Position numbers and translations under genes: made by a program
Notes under the pieces: generated by a model
Told to the model about the DNA's origin: nothing
What the model saw: only the letters and a program-made list of their open reading frames with translations
Databases searched by the model: none
Assembly (NCBI GenBank): GCA_037176885.1
Contig: JAWWNJ010000008.1
Coordinates: forward strand, 868,001-932,000
Origin: Favolaschia claudopus
Taxonomy: Eukaryota > Basidiomycota > Agaricomycetes > Agaricales > Mycenaceae
Direction of reading: 5' to 3'
Length of the DNA stretch: 64,000 nucleotides
Part shown: positions 36,285 to 47,803 of the stretch, one piece after another
How positions within the stretch are numbered: position 1 is the stretch's first letter
Layout of the letters: the number at the start of each line of letters is the position of its first letter

Positions 36285-37050
36285 TTACTGCATCGAAAAT
36301 TCGTATGGTTTTCGATATGTGTCCATTTTCTTTCTTGTTTTTTGTGTTTTTTTCTAGACATTCGTGTGATCTGGCAAGTTGAGCATCCGGAGCGGTCAAA
36401 AGGAGTGTCATATACCTTGTCCTGCAGGCTCTTGATCGAATCTTCCACCCGTTTGTACCACTCGTGCACGATCTCAACTAATATCTCGACCCCCATGCGT
36501 AGACTATCTTCGCCCTTGCACAGCTCATCCCGGAATGAGATCAACGGTGGGCTCGGGAAAACGTTTCAGCTAGAATCAACAGCCGCCCCACAGCACCCAG
36601 CTTAGGTTCCGCGGCCACTGAGCAGCCCTGAGACCTGTGGACGCATCTCCTCTCTGTTTTTGACGAATCCCGCGAGACTTCGTAGAGGTAGGTCGTAGCA
36701 GAAGTCGCGATACTGCTCCGGGAGCCTCCGCGACGCTAGCTGAGAGTATTCTGAAGCCACCAAGAAGCGAAAGGTCAGACAACCATGTCCTGCCGGGTAG
36801 AGAGTTTGAGTATGCCTATCTGAATTTCGAGGAAGCTTTGAGATTGATTTGAATTCGTTTGCGCCTCAACGACGCGGCCCATTATAACTTTGAAGTAGCT
36901 CATATAGCCGTAGACAGTTGTCACAGCGATGAAAGTTCCATAAGGATGAGAACAGCGCGAATGAGCAGGCCACTTTGACACGAGGAGGAGGAAGGCAAGG
37001 CAAAATTTCCTTTCCGGGAAGTTTGATCACAAAATTTCCCACCAACCACA
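36285..37050. other. intergenic, PhyH to C3
   Basis: 766 bp with short overlapping frames only. It probably contains the PhyH 3' UTR and the C3 promoter. No motif stands out. Confidence 0.3.
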
Positions 37051-38907
37051 ATGATGGACCCAGATCTCGGGACAGTCGTCTCTTCATATCTTGAGAGCTT
37101 TCACTATTTTTTGGGTGGCCCAAAATCCTCTTCCTCGTCCTCTCCTGGCACTAGCCTCCCTCCATCCTTGCCTACACTTCCTCCAGAGCTGCTCCGCATC
37201 GTCTGCTTCTTCTTGGACGGTATAGAGCCGTCTGGCCGCTTTATAGAACGAACATGGGGAGAAGAGGATATCAGGGTGACCAAGCTTATACCGCTTTCCG
37301 TCACTTGCCGCGCTCTACGACTCGAGATACGACCATACATTTTCCGAAGTGTCTATAACTGGAGCCGAGATGAAGCTTGCTGGCCAGAGTCCATCTGGGA
37401 GCTGATACGGCAGGTACATTGTAAACATGCTGTGGTCTTGACTCACGTTCGTTCAGGGAAGTTCACCTCCGAGACCGCCAGATTCGCCATCCTAAAGCCA
37501 TTCATCTTTCCAACACTCTTCTGGAAGCCCTACCACGACTGCCTGCTCTCACAAAAGTGACACTGTCTATCGAGCAATCAATCCCAGCCGGCATTCTTAT
37601 CTCATTGTCTCAGTCTCCCCAGCTAACAACGCTCGAGATTCAGGGCGCGCGGCTGGATGGTTCCGGGCTCATTCTTGCTGAAACTGTTTTCCCGCAACTC
37701 GACACGCTCATCATCTCGGTGTGGACAATTACCGCCAGAGCCACTCTCAGGCAAGTCCACAGAGCAACGGAGCTGCAGAATGTCACCCTCCTTCTACAGC
37801 GTATCAGCTCGAGGCTTCGGACACTGAAAGTGTCCGGCGACCTCATATCGTCGGCATTTTTAACAATTGCTTGGCCATGCTTACAGAGCTTCACACTCAC
37901 CGAGCACCCCCCATTTCCGTATTACTCGGCTCCTCGACTAGTATCGCATATGCCCCAGTTACAGGAGCTCGCGTTCCTGTACACCGCAGATCTAGCTCGA
38001 CCCGAAGCTGCATTCCAGCCACCATTCACCATTGGCTCTCTGGACGGGGAAAAACTCGCCGCATCACTATCTTCCGTGCGGCTATCCAACTGCACCCCTC
38101 AGGACCCCATCTTCACTCAGCTGCCACCGAACCTGACTGGCGTGCATATTTTCGCCGCCAGGGATATCTACGTACCCGACTTGTATAACCCGAATTCTTG
38201 CCCGGAGCTTCCTCTCAACCCTACGGATGCGCTCGCTGTGATTGCGCGCATCTCTCATCTAGACCTAACTGAGCTCACACTCACACTCGATTATTTTCCG
38301 ACACCTGCTCTCGTCAATGACATCGCTGCAGCGTTTCCGAATCTCGAGTTTCTCGAACTCAATCATGCAGAATACCCGCGATATCCATATCCTGATGGCG
38401 ATTTTCCCGATGACTTGTGTGATGTAAGCCCCCACTTAATTCCATGTCTCGAAAATGCGTGATTGATCTTCTTCTCAGGACGCGATGTTGGAGTCTCTCA
38501 CTCACCTCCCTCTGTTGCGGCACCTTCACATCTCGCTCGATTTCGAGGAAAAAAACCCTGACGCTCTCCAGACAACCATCCAGACAACCACTGCACAGTG
38601 GTTTCTACGTCGTTTGCCGTCCTTGCAATCGATTTCGTTCAGCCATGGAAACTGGGAGGAAACGGGATGGGCTTTTATTGACCCCCTCGTTTGGGCGTCT
38701 TGGGCGACGTACACTCGTGGCGTACTGCTTCTCCCAGAACCATGGCCCTTTTCCCGGCACTGGCGCCCTTTGCGAAAGCCACCCTCAGAGGAAAGCAGCC
38801 TCTCTTCCCTCATACTTTTAGAGGAAGGTAGCCTTTCCTCGTTCACTGATGAAGAGGATGGGCAACTACCGGACCCGCAACTCAAGGCCGCTAATGAGGA
38901 TCAATAG
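37051..38907 (+). CDS. F-box/leucine-rich-type protein C3
   Basis: Three exons (37051-37409, 37457-38423, 38479-38907) give 584 residues, parallel to C1 and C2. The F-box-like part reads LPPELLRIVCFFLDGIE, then CRALRLEIRPYIFRSVYNW. Leucine-rich strands and an acidic tail follow. The first intron appears to use a GC donor: at the exact position where C1 and C2 have GT after ATACG, this copy has GCAGGT. A GT four bases further on breaks the frame. If GC is not used, the gene is frameshifted after residue 120. Orientation is opposite to C1 and C2. A probable SCF adaptor; target unknown. Confidence 0.75.
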
Positions 38908-39179
38908 GGCAACAGGATTTATTCGTACAAGTTCGAGTGTCATAACATATATCTAGCGGAATGATATCCCTGATTTGTCCTTCGACGTCGAGTGCGAGAC
39001 GAACTCTAATCAACCTACCAGAGCCAACGTTGCTACAGTAAATACGTACCAGTCTCTTGCTCAATTTTTGAACCGCCTTCCATTAGGTTTTATCTCTTGA
39101 TTTTGAGCCGTTATTCGCCATTCAATGTCGGATGCTTTTCTTTCCGAACCAAATGCTCTGCGTATGAATCAACTCACTC

Positions 39180-39560
39180 TCTTTCTGCAGGTATTCCCAA
39201 CCGCAAGTTGACTTCAAGTTCATGCCAGCATTGCGTCGACGTCGATAGACAGGGGGTCGATTGACAGCCAAATGCCCTCGAACACAATACATGAATCGAT
39301 TGACGTCCTTCAACTGTACTCACCATATTTGCCCTTGCTTGCTCGTGCTGTGAACGCGGAGTATGTAGATAGATGGACGGGCCTTCTTCGCCTCGGCTAG
39401 TACGCCTTAGTTTATCGTCGCGACTTCGTGGAAGCGTGCGGGCAAGGGCTGCTTTTTTTCTGCGCGCATTTGTCGATATAAGTATCTTAAATAAATTTCT
39501 CATTGAAAGAATCACGTCGTACGGTTCTGAGTGGTGGTGGAACGAGGAAGACAAAGCATC
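39180..39560 (+). repeat. dispersed repeat, copy 1
   Basis: About 380 bp similar, in inverted orientation, to 59990-60370. Shared blocks include GGAGTATGTAGATAGATGGA and GCGGGCAAGGGCT. In both copies one frame reads AEYVDRWTGL and ALVY(G/R)RDF, so the repeat may derive from a gene or transposon coding fragment. This copy has an in-frame stop. Confidence 0.6.
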
Positions 39561-39643
39561 CTACCCAAAAAAGGAAATTCTTCCATGCGTCACTCACTCG
39601 CGTAATTCTGAGTGAAGGTCAGAATGAGAAAGCTTGGAGAAAG

Positions 39644-41272
39644 CTACTGAAGATAAGATAGTTTGTGAGTGCAGTGCGTGGGTACATATACCGCTGTAGA
39701 TAATATGCATATGTACATGTGCGCGTTTCTGCTAACCCAGGCGAAACCCAAGGATGATAAGAAATTAATTGGGAGACGATGAGACGTGCTCGCGTTCTGT
39801 AGGGAACGGCGCTGGATCCGGATTGTCCTCGACGCGCGAATCTCGTCTGGCCGCCTGTCAATGCGGCCTGCCCGTCTTTCTATTGACACTTGTGCGTACA
39901 ACTCAAGTGCTGGCGAAATGGCGTCTGCGGCAGTCGTACGAGTCGCCCAGGTGTTGTATAGCGCCCTAGGTGCGAGACATATTTCCGACAGCTTCCATCC
40001 GTTGTCAAAACCTGCGGCTGGGGAACAACACTATATACAGCTTGCTCCGCTCGAGGAGGAGCATTCAGAGAAGTAGACGGAACGGCGTCCACGTCATACG
40101 CGTCGAAGATGTGATATATTTCTGTGCAGTCGCGCACACCAGGCTCTGTAGATCCTGGTCGACGGTAGACGGGACAAAGATCGGTCGATTAGGTGGCCAT
40201 AGCTACATATACGCCTGGATAAGGCTCCGTCAGCAAATACATACTTCAAGACCAAGAGATGAATGAAACAAAAGAAAAAAATTCTCACCTTGCAGACCGC
40301 CCGGAAGCTCGGCGCAGCGCCTGTAACAACCCGCTCTCCAGCCACGTCGCCTCCGTTTGTTCTGGAAAGCGGACTCTGCAGCGGCTGTGCACGCATCCTC
40401 CTCCGCCGCCCGAGCCGCAAACGTAAATGTGTCGACGAATCCGCCAACCCTCCACGTCCGCTGAAGCAGCGGCGCCATATAGTCCCCACTTGCAAACTGC
40501 CGCATAATAGATCCCGACACCATCCAACACCGCATCCACATTCCGTTCCGATGGCGCCGCCGTCCCGCACGCAACGAGGCCGCGGTACTTTCGGATGCGG
40601 TATGATCACATCCCAAGGATCGGGCGTTCGCGTCCGAGGCGTACCAGCGTCCCTTGGTGCGGTGCTCCATTATTCCCTCTTGCACCAGGCTCAGTAGCAT
40701 CCACCGTACGCGTCATCGCCCGCGCCTGCACCTGCCCGGGAAAGCTCGACATTAACGGTTGGGAGGCCGAGATCATTGTGAAGGGACAGTTCCAGGCGGA
40801 ACGATGATGAGAACGAGCGGCTTGGAGAGCCATGCAAATTCGGATGGTGAGCCGGCTGAAAGGACCCGACGCGGAGGTACAGTCGGGCGGCACGTTCTGT
40901 TTGAATTTGTCGCCTCGGGAAGGCACGCAAATCTTTCGGCGAAGGTGTTTCGTCCATTGGATCCAAGCAGGAGTTGAGGCTTGAAGCTTGATCGTGCGTC
41001 TGGTGGAGAGCATTGGGGTTTTCTTGTCTCTTGACAATCCTCCGGCCGACTACAGCGAGGAGGTGTTTTTCGCATTGAAACCCCCATGTAGTGCATGCGC
41101 CAGCTAAAAAAGACATGTACAGTCTTCGAAGAGGCGCTATAAGCACCTGCGCCGCGCACCGCGTATATACGGATAGATACACGGCTTCGTCATTGTCCGT
41201 GGGTTGAAAGTGAGTGCTATCGTCGGTTGCTGGAGGTGAAGCGGAGGGGCTGGCAGAATGCCAAATTTGCAA
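39644..41272 (-). other. coding-like region, gene model unresolved
   Basis: Several minus-strand frames look protein-like: SGDYMAPLLQRTWRVGGFVD near 40480, ALELYAQVSIERRAGRIDRR near 39880, and LELSLHNDLGLPTVNVELSR near 40770. They lie in different frames, as expected of a spliced gene, but I could not find a consistent chain of donors and acceptors. No domain is recognised. It may be one or two hypothetical genes or decayed sequence. Confidence 0.3.
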
Positions 41273-41383
41273 AGCTTTTGCAAAGATCTAGAGCCTGGTG
41301 GTGCGAGAACGACTGAGTCTATTGCTCGAGCTCCTTGTCATATGTCTTTTGCGGTCGCCAGTGAAGGTCCGTCGACATAGCTA

Positions 41384-41940
41384 CTACTGGCAGTAGCACT
41401 GAGAGAAGGTCTCTTGACTCTCGAGGGCACTTGGGAGAGAAGCGCCGAACTTCCCACGGTCTTTCTCTTCAAGTTCCCTCATGTCGCTCTTGGATTTGGG
41501 GCGTCTATCCCTGCTGCTCCCTTGCGAGATGTCGGTGAATATGCCTTGCTGCTCCTCATTTCTGCTCGATCGCCGGACCCGTGCTGTCGATGTTTTTGGG
41601 ACACCGGGACGAGGGCTACTTAGTCGATCCATGCTCCTGAGGAGTTCGAGCACTCGGGGAAAATCTGCGTCTATAAATTCCTGCAAGGGAGTGTAAGGGA
41701 CGCTTATGGAACGACGCGACAGCAATCAAGAAACAAAAAAATTGTATTAACGACACGCACCTCTGATACCAATGACACTAGCCAGTCTACGATCCGTATC
41801 GACAGAAATGCTGCAAAAACCGAGACTAAGCCTGCCCAACTCTCCCAAGCGTTCCCTCAATTTTTTTTGCGAATACATTTCCCCACCGGAAGCATCTCAC
41901 CTGATATCCACCAACCTCTCCTAGCTCTGCACCGGCCCTA
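41384..41940 (-). CDS. hypothetical protein, partial model
   Basis: The last exon (about 41683-41384) follows a good acceptor (CCCTTGCAG) and contains EFIDADFPRVLELLRSMDRL, then a polar, charged tail. A preceding exon (41812-41762) ends at GTGCGT and reads FLSIRIVDWLVSLVSE, and the two join in frame. An earlier exon upstream of about 41900 is likely, but no start codon was found. No family is recognised. Confidence 0.4.
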
Positions 41941-42098
41941 TGTGCCTCAGACGAAATATACCAGAAACAACACATCTCTCTCTCCTACCACGACCTGCCG
42001 CAGTCTTGGCTTTTACCTGCTCACAACGTCTCCTTGCTTGCCTTGATCTTCATCGCCGTCTACTTGTCTTCGCTTACATCCTTGCTGAGTCTTTCGTC

Positions 42099-43102
42099 AT
42101 GTTCGAGCCCGTCCGTATCTCCGAGTCGTCGTCGTATGCCTGGGTCACCGGATTGCCTGCAGTAACCACTTGACTTGGGTATAGCCCCGTATCTCTATTC
42201 TCTAGCATTCTCTCGCTGACCCGCGACATCTATACTACCACTCAGAATGATAACACTCGCGGCACTGCCATCAACGCCCTCTCCCGCCTCACACACAAGC
42301 CCGTCCGATGCCTCATCTATCCCCACCCTTGGCCACTCTTCCTCAATTGGCCCAGGTCACCTCCCGACCTCCGAACGTCGGTTCTCGTCCGTCGAGCCAA
42401 AGGCCGCCTCAGTACCCTCCTCTCTCGGTCCCGAGCCCCCCTCCTCTTCTAAACGGCGCATTCTGTCCATCGAAGCGGCCTACTGCTGCAAGCCCCAAAC
42501 AGATAACTTCTACCAAGCGCACGGATTCATGCCTTCACGGTTAAGTGCCGTACGAAGCGCTTCCCCCGTCGCTAGCTCTTAGTCATTCCTGAAGTTCCCG
42601 AGCCCGTCCAGGATTCGTACGCCCGAGGTCTCTCCAGGACCCAATTCAGACATGTCCGAGTAAGTCATCGTCGGCTTCACCGCTTTACCTCATCGCAGAT
42701 GCGCTACCCCACCTTCTCTGTCTACCCTTCCTGTGCGAGCCCTCGATCCTCCAACTCAGCTCTGAATATTACGACCGCAGCGCTGGCGCCCCGTTCCGCG
42801 TCGACAGGAAACCCGCTAGCCCGCCCAAGCTGGCCAAGTCCTCTCCTTGCGCCTCCCGCCCCGCCCCACCCTTTAGTCTCTTGACGGTGTTATGATGGGA
42901 TTCGTTTTCCGTCATGGTAGAGGCTGCGGCTGCGGCGGCGGGAGAGGATGCGGAGGAGGAACAGGAGGAAGAGGGTGAAATGAGGATGACAAGGCGGAGT
43001 GGGAGGCGGTGTTTGTACATGTGGAGGATGAATTTGGCAGGTGAAGGTATGAGATGGGTGGAAGGTGTATTTTCGATGGAGCGGGTGGGGAGGATGTTTT
43101 GA
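42099..43102 (+). pseudogene. orphan gene A2, second copy, degenerate
   Basis: The start MFEPVRISESSS is followed by a GTATGC donor at 42134 and an acceptor ending at 42205. The frame then reads TRGTAINALSRLTHK, matching the A1 start of window (GTAVNAVPRLTHK). Soon after, the similarity to A1 (GHSSSIGPGH, SSKRRILSIEAA) moves to another frame, so a frameshift is present. Near 43040 a TGA stands where A1 has a Trp codon. With A1 also carrying a stop, both copies look inactive. This copy shows what the missing N-terminus of A1 was like. Confidence 0.5.
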
Positions 43103-43756
43103 TTTGATTTCGTTCTCTACAGTATCTCGCTTTCAGCTTTCGACACCTGCCTGGACTTTTTCTTGGTGTTTGTTACCCGCCCAGGGACTTCCTTGCTATG
43201 TACAAAACGGTTGTAAACTTTTCTTCGTTTATTCTTTTCGTGGCTCAATCGTTCGTGTAAATACAAGATAAATATACGCTGGTCGTTCGATGGCTTTCGC
43301 ACTTCTACAGCCTGAAGCTTCAGCTTCGTCAACGAGAGTATCGCCGGAAAATAAGTCGGAGATTTTCGGTCGATGTCAATCTCGGTCTCTTGCCTCTTGA
43401 CTTCATTTCGACCTGCGCGCCTAGCCGTTGTATCCTTTCGCCGCTCTCGACTGCTCTTCGACTGCCTTGACCGTATCGCAACTTCAAGGCGTCCCAATAT
43501 GTGCGCATGGGCGTCGGGTTTTCTAAGCCTTTTCTGAATGTCTCGCTGCGAGTCTTTGGGCAGATTCTCACTGGATATCTTTTCACCACATAAACTGCTT
43601 CAAGTTGCTAGCAATGATTTTTGAGCATACATTTCCCCTTTCCCCCTTCAATACTTGAACCACAATCTTGATAACACGAAGCCTATTTAATCTCGACAAT
43701 TTACAGCAAATATTACCAATATTGGCTGCCAGCAATACAAAGCGCGTCGGAGTTCG

Positions 43757-44311
43757 TCAACGGCAGGAAATCCGCACACGGACGGAGCCAGTCTCGCTAT
43801 CTTTGTACACTCCATCCTCCCCCTCAGACTCGTCTTCGTCCTCATCCTCGTCAAACTCCTCCTTGTCAGACTCGTCCTCATCCTCATCTTCGTCATCACT
43901 GCTATGCTCGTCTTCGTCCTCGTCATCTATAGCTAGGAGTTCAGCCACCTCAACGAACGACTCATCCCCCGCCACTGCGTCTGTGAACGCGATGGGACTC
44001 GGACACTGCTGTAGCCAGCGCTTGACCCGAACAGTTCGTGGTATGGCGGCGGTGGGCGAAGAGAGGTCGGTGGTGGAATGAGAATCAGAATCAGAGTTGG
44101 TGTCCGCGCCGCCGTCTTCGGAGTCGTCGCCTTTGACTACGAGGTCTACTGGCATATTTTCCTCGGTGGCGTGCTCGTATTCTTTGTCGTGGGTGGAAGC
44201 ATCGTGTCCACCGACTAGGGATGACGCATGAGCAACGAGAGCGAGTGCCGGAAGGGCAGTGTGCTGCCCGGCTGCGGTATTGCATGACATTGAGAGGGTG
44301 GCGTTTGACAT
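43757..44311 (-). CDS. acidic orphan protein B2
   Basis: A 184-residue frame starts MSNATLSMS, matching the B1 start. The C-terminal half is strongly acidic: runs of Asp, Glu and Ser broken by Lys, ending VRVRISCR. A putative 58-nt 5'-leader intron lies at 44341-44398 (GTGAGT...ATAG) at the same place as in B1. The stretch GTGGCACTGACCC in it is also present upstream of D1. It is duplicated with A2 and C2. A possible nuclear or chromatin-like acidic protein by composition only; function unknown. Confidence 0.6.
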   Translation of the reverse strand: MSNATLSMSCNTAAGQHTALPALALVAHASSLVGGHDASTHDKEYEHATEENMPVDLVVKGDDSEDGGADTNSDSDSHSTTDLSSPTAAIPRTVRVKRWLQQCPSPIAFTDAVAGDESFVEVAELLAIDDEDEDEHSSDDEDEDEDESDKEEFDEDEDEDESEGEDGVYKDSETGSVRVRISCR

Positions 44312-45123
44312 CGTGTATGTGTATGTGGGGTTGAGGTTTTCTATGCATCGAAACCGAGGGTCAGTGCCACTTAGAAGACTAGAGCTGTGAACACTCACGG
44401 AGAAGTGGGATCTTTGAAGCGCTGGGATGGCTGCTCGCTCTGGGATGAGGGCTCCACGAAAGCGGGCGCTCTCTGCGCGCGGGGGATCACGAAGACAGTG
44501 TCTATGCCACCGAGGGGATTCGATCCCGACTCCCGATGGGTTCAGTCGACAATGAGGACAAGTTCACTGGGGAACGCGTTGGGTGTTGGAGGAGTGGTAA
44601 GGCGGAGTGAGGTACGACGTTCTGATTTATCGTTTTGCGATGGAAGTGGTGATGATGGTAGATGGAGAAGAAAATAGGGGGAGTCCACCGCTCGTGAGCG
44701 CGTGTTACCCCGCATTTGATGACCAAACTCGCGCAAACCTGACAGAAAACAATGGTGGCCACGCGACAGGCACTTGGTACTTATCTTGAAGTGCTGACGA
44801 CAGACGGTTTCCCGATCTTGCCTTCCGGCGCAGAAGATAACACTTGAATTGGTTGCAGGAAAGCTCACTGGCAGGAGGATGGGCTTCGCCGGAAGCTCAC
44901 GGGGAATCTACGATTATCCAGAGCAAAATCAGCTAACCATTTTTTTTTCGAAAAGGGAGGCGCTTGCTCAATATCACGAACTGACAAGCACTACCTGTTG
45001 CGATTCAGTCTAACGGAAACAAGGTGTACATCGTATTTCGAAATTTCGAGGTATACTCTGTTCGATATCGCACAACAGCTGAGGATTGAAAAAGTAGTAA
45101 CTATACATGCAATCTAACCTTGA
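44312..45123. other. B2 upstream region
   Basis: It holds the 5'-leader intron and, at 44691, CTCGTGAGCGCG, a one-base variant of the CACGTGAGCGCG element of B1 and F. No gene is seen between it and the C2 3' end. Confidence 0.4.
44691..44696. promoter_or_regulatory. variant E-box upstream of B2
   Basis: CTCGTG followed by AGCGCG, about 380 bp upstream of B2. It aligns with the intact CACGTG element of B1 and has lost its palindrome by one base, so binding may be weakened. Confidence 0.4.
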
Positions 45124-46986
45124 CTACACGGAACCCTCAGCCTGTGCGAGCGGCGCTTCTCCTGGCAAAGATTCTAGATCCGACGAGTCTTCCGGTTCAG
45201 GCGTTCTTGGCTCACGTCTGAATCGCCATGCGTACTCTCTCGAAAGCAGCACATCACGCGTGTACGTTCGCCATGATGTTCGTACAGGAGGAGCAAACCA
45301 GTCGCGCACCAAGTAGCGCCAGTTATGATAAGTAAATGAAATCGTCCGGAGTAAGGGCAGACGATCGAAGTACCATCGGGCGGCTCTGAAGTGATTGGTC
45401 GCCTGTATTGAGTCAGGTTCTTTGTATTTAAAGTCGATGGAGATGCGGAGACGTCGCAACCGACGGAATTTGGCCAGAGATTCCACCATCGCTTCCTTCG
45501 AACGTATAAGGAAGACAGTTCGATGAGATTTGGAGAACTTACATCCTCCGACTCATCGAGCTTATCCTTCCCACGCCGATACTCTGGATATCCCAGTTCA
45601 AGAAACTCCAGATCGGGGAATGCCACTGCGATAACATCGACGAGAGCAGGTGTCGGGAAATGATTAAGCGTCAGGGTGAGCTCCGCAAGGTCCAATAGAT
45701 GTGAGACGCGTTTGACGACAGCGAGAACATCTGAGGGACTGAGAGGCAGCTCGAGACGAGCTCGAGGATTACCTGGGGGTATGTAAAGATCCTTGTTAGC
45801 ATATATGTGTAGTCCCGTCAACGCATCGGGTAGCTGTGAAAAGATGGTATCTTCGGGCACGCAGTTGGACAAGCGCAAAGAGGAAAGCCGAGGAGCTACG
45901 ATAGCAAGCTTCTTCCCATCCGAAGCGCCATAGGTGAAAGGAGGCGTCAATTGCCCGTCCGTTCGAGTCAAGTCTGCAGTATACAGCATCGACAGCTCCT
46001 TCAAACACGGCATATGTGATATTAACCGACGAGCGGAATAATATGGAGAGGGAGTATGCTCGGTAACAGCGAAGCTTTCCAAGTGCAGCCAGGAGATGGC
46101 CAAGAACATCGACGAGATGAGATCGCCCGATATTTTGAGAGCCTTTAGGTTCTGGCTCACAGATTGTAGGAGGAGGACGACATTGTGTAACTCCCTTTCG
46201 ATTTTTGCTACCCGAACGGTCGCTTTGTTGGTGATGGTCCATACAGAGATAGTCAGGGTTTCGAGCTGCAGAAACGACGTTTTGGGAAAGCATAGTCCTG
46301 CATCGTCTAACCTGGCTTGCTGAATCTCCAACTCGTTGAGTTGAGGCGCCTGGGACAATGCGATAAGAAGTCGGCTTGGAACCGTTTTGTCAATGACCAA
46401 GATGGCCTTGGTCAGAGCGGGCAGTCGAGGGAGCGTGTCGAACAAAGCTGAATGAAGTCTTATTGTCTGAGGATGGCGTATTTGTTGGTTTCGCAGAGTG
46501 ACCTGGCTGGCTTGTATATAAGACGATGGTGTGACTCATTAGAGCAGGTAGGTCCTACCGTATCAACCCCCATGTCGACTCTGGCCACACCTCCTCTTCT
46601 CGATTCCAGTTATAGACAGACCGAAAAATGAAGGGCCGAAGCCGTTCCCTCAACGTCCGACAAGTCATGGAGAGCGGTATAATAAGGGAGATATTGCAAT
46701 CCTCTTCTCCCCAACGCTTTTCCAAGAACATCCTTGCCGAGTCTATGGCGTCCATAAACACGCAGATGATGCGAAGAATCTCGTTGGGAAGGATGAGAAT
46801 GGACGAGATGTTTGTGGGAGGCGAAAGGCGCGAGGGAAGTGGAGACGGAGAACGAGAGATAGTGATTGTAGGATCCTGATGGGGGGAAGCAGAAGGGCTG
46901 GCGGTGACATGCAGACGAGCCCACGAGCGTCGAAGAGCAAACGACGATACGCAGAACAAGGCTAGAGCGACGACCTCCCGCCCCAT
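45124..46986 (-). CDS. F-box/leucine-rich-type protein C2
   Basis: Three exons (46986-46559, 46506-45543, 45495-45124) join in frame to give 587 residues. The F-box-like part is LPNEILRIICVFMDAIDS, then TCRTLRERLRPFIFRSVYNW. The long leucine-rich region follows C1 strand by strand, and intron positions match C1 and C3. Relative to C1 it has an extra N-terminal hydrophobic stretch (VVALALFCVSSFAL), which could be a membrane anchor or a start placed too far upstream. The alternative ATG at 47061 is less likely. A probable SCF adaptor with unknown target. Confidence 0.8.
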
Positions 46987-47803
46987 ACTGGCGCGTTCGT
47001 GGTCGCGGAATTGCGGACCCACAACATGTGACTGTTTGTGACCAATATTCCGGCTAATCACTCGGCCCGTCCTTAGGTATCACCAAGCAAGTTAACTACC
47101 ATCAACCTACCATCCAGTTCCAGAATATCGTCCGCAGTAGCTACTTAGCACAAGAAGAACTGCCAGGATTCCGAAGTTGTATCGGTCGGATTCATTCCTG
47201 GACTTCGATTGAATCACGACGGAGGCTTTTGGACGCCTTGCACGACGCCCTCGAATCTCTCTGTCAAACCTCATTCGTCTACAAGTGCAATTGAATACCA
47301 GAGACTCGTCACTCGCAAGTTAAGACCCAAACTAAAGACAAAGGGTCCGGGCCGAGACGAAGAAGCAGTTTGTTCAGAGCCCCATGATTCACTGATGACC
47401 CGGACAAGGGTAGACCCTTTTGTTCTCCGAGACCCTATTGTTTCTCTTGCCCTTGTTCAACCGCGCGGCTGTCGAATGCGTATCAGCAACGGTCTCCATC
47501 TACGGTTGAAATCCTGTGCAAGCCTTTGTTCTCAGTGCTTAACAAATGATACTCCGTGTGTTACTGGACCCACACAGCTGACTTCCGAGTTGGCCTTAAA
47601 GGCGTCGTTCCATCTAGGCTGCTAAAAACATACCTTCTTTTTCTCCCCTCCCAATGCCGTGCGCTAGCTTTACTGCGAAGTTCACAATCCCTTCTCCATC
47701 GAGGGAAATGTTGCTGTTGGAAGTAAGGTTTCTCTTTGTACCACTCCTTGCGCGTCCTCTCAGCTGAGTCAACATCTAGCAAATCAATGCCGCGCTTCGA
47801 TAT
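46987..47803. other. intergenic between divergent C2 and the peptidase-like gene
   Basis: 817 bp with no supported gene. The plus-strand frame at 47209-47625 shows no domain and no splice context. It probably carries both promoters. Confidence 0.3.

Noticed and set aside
43668..44081. 137-residue Ser-rich plus-strand frame
   Set aside because: Complement of the Asp/Glu run in B2; GAx codons read as Ser on the other strand.
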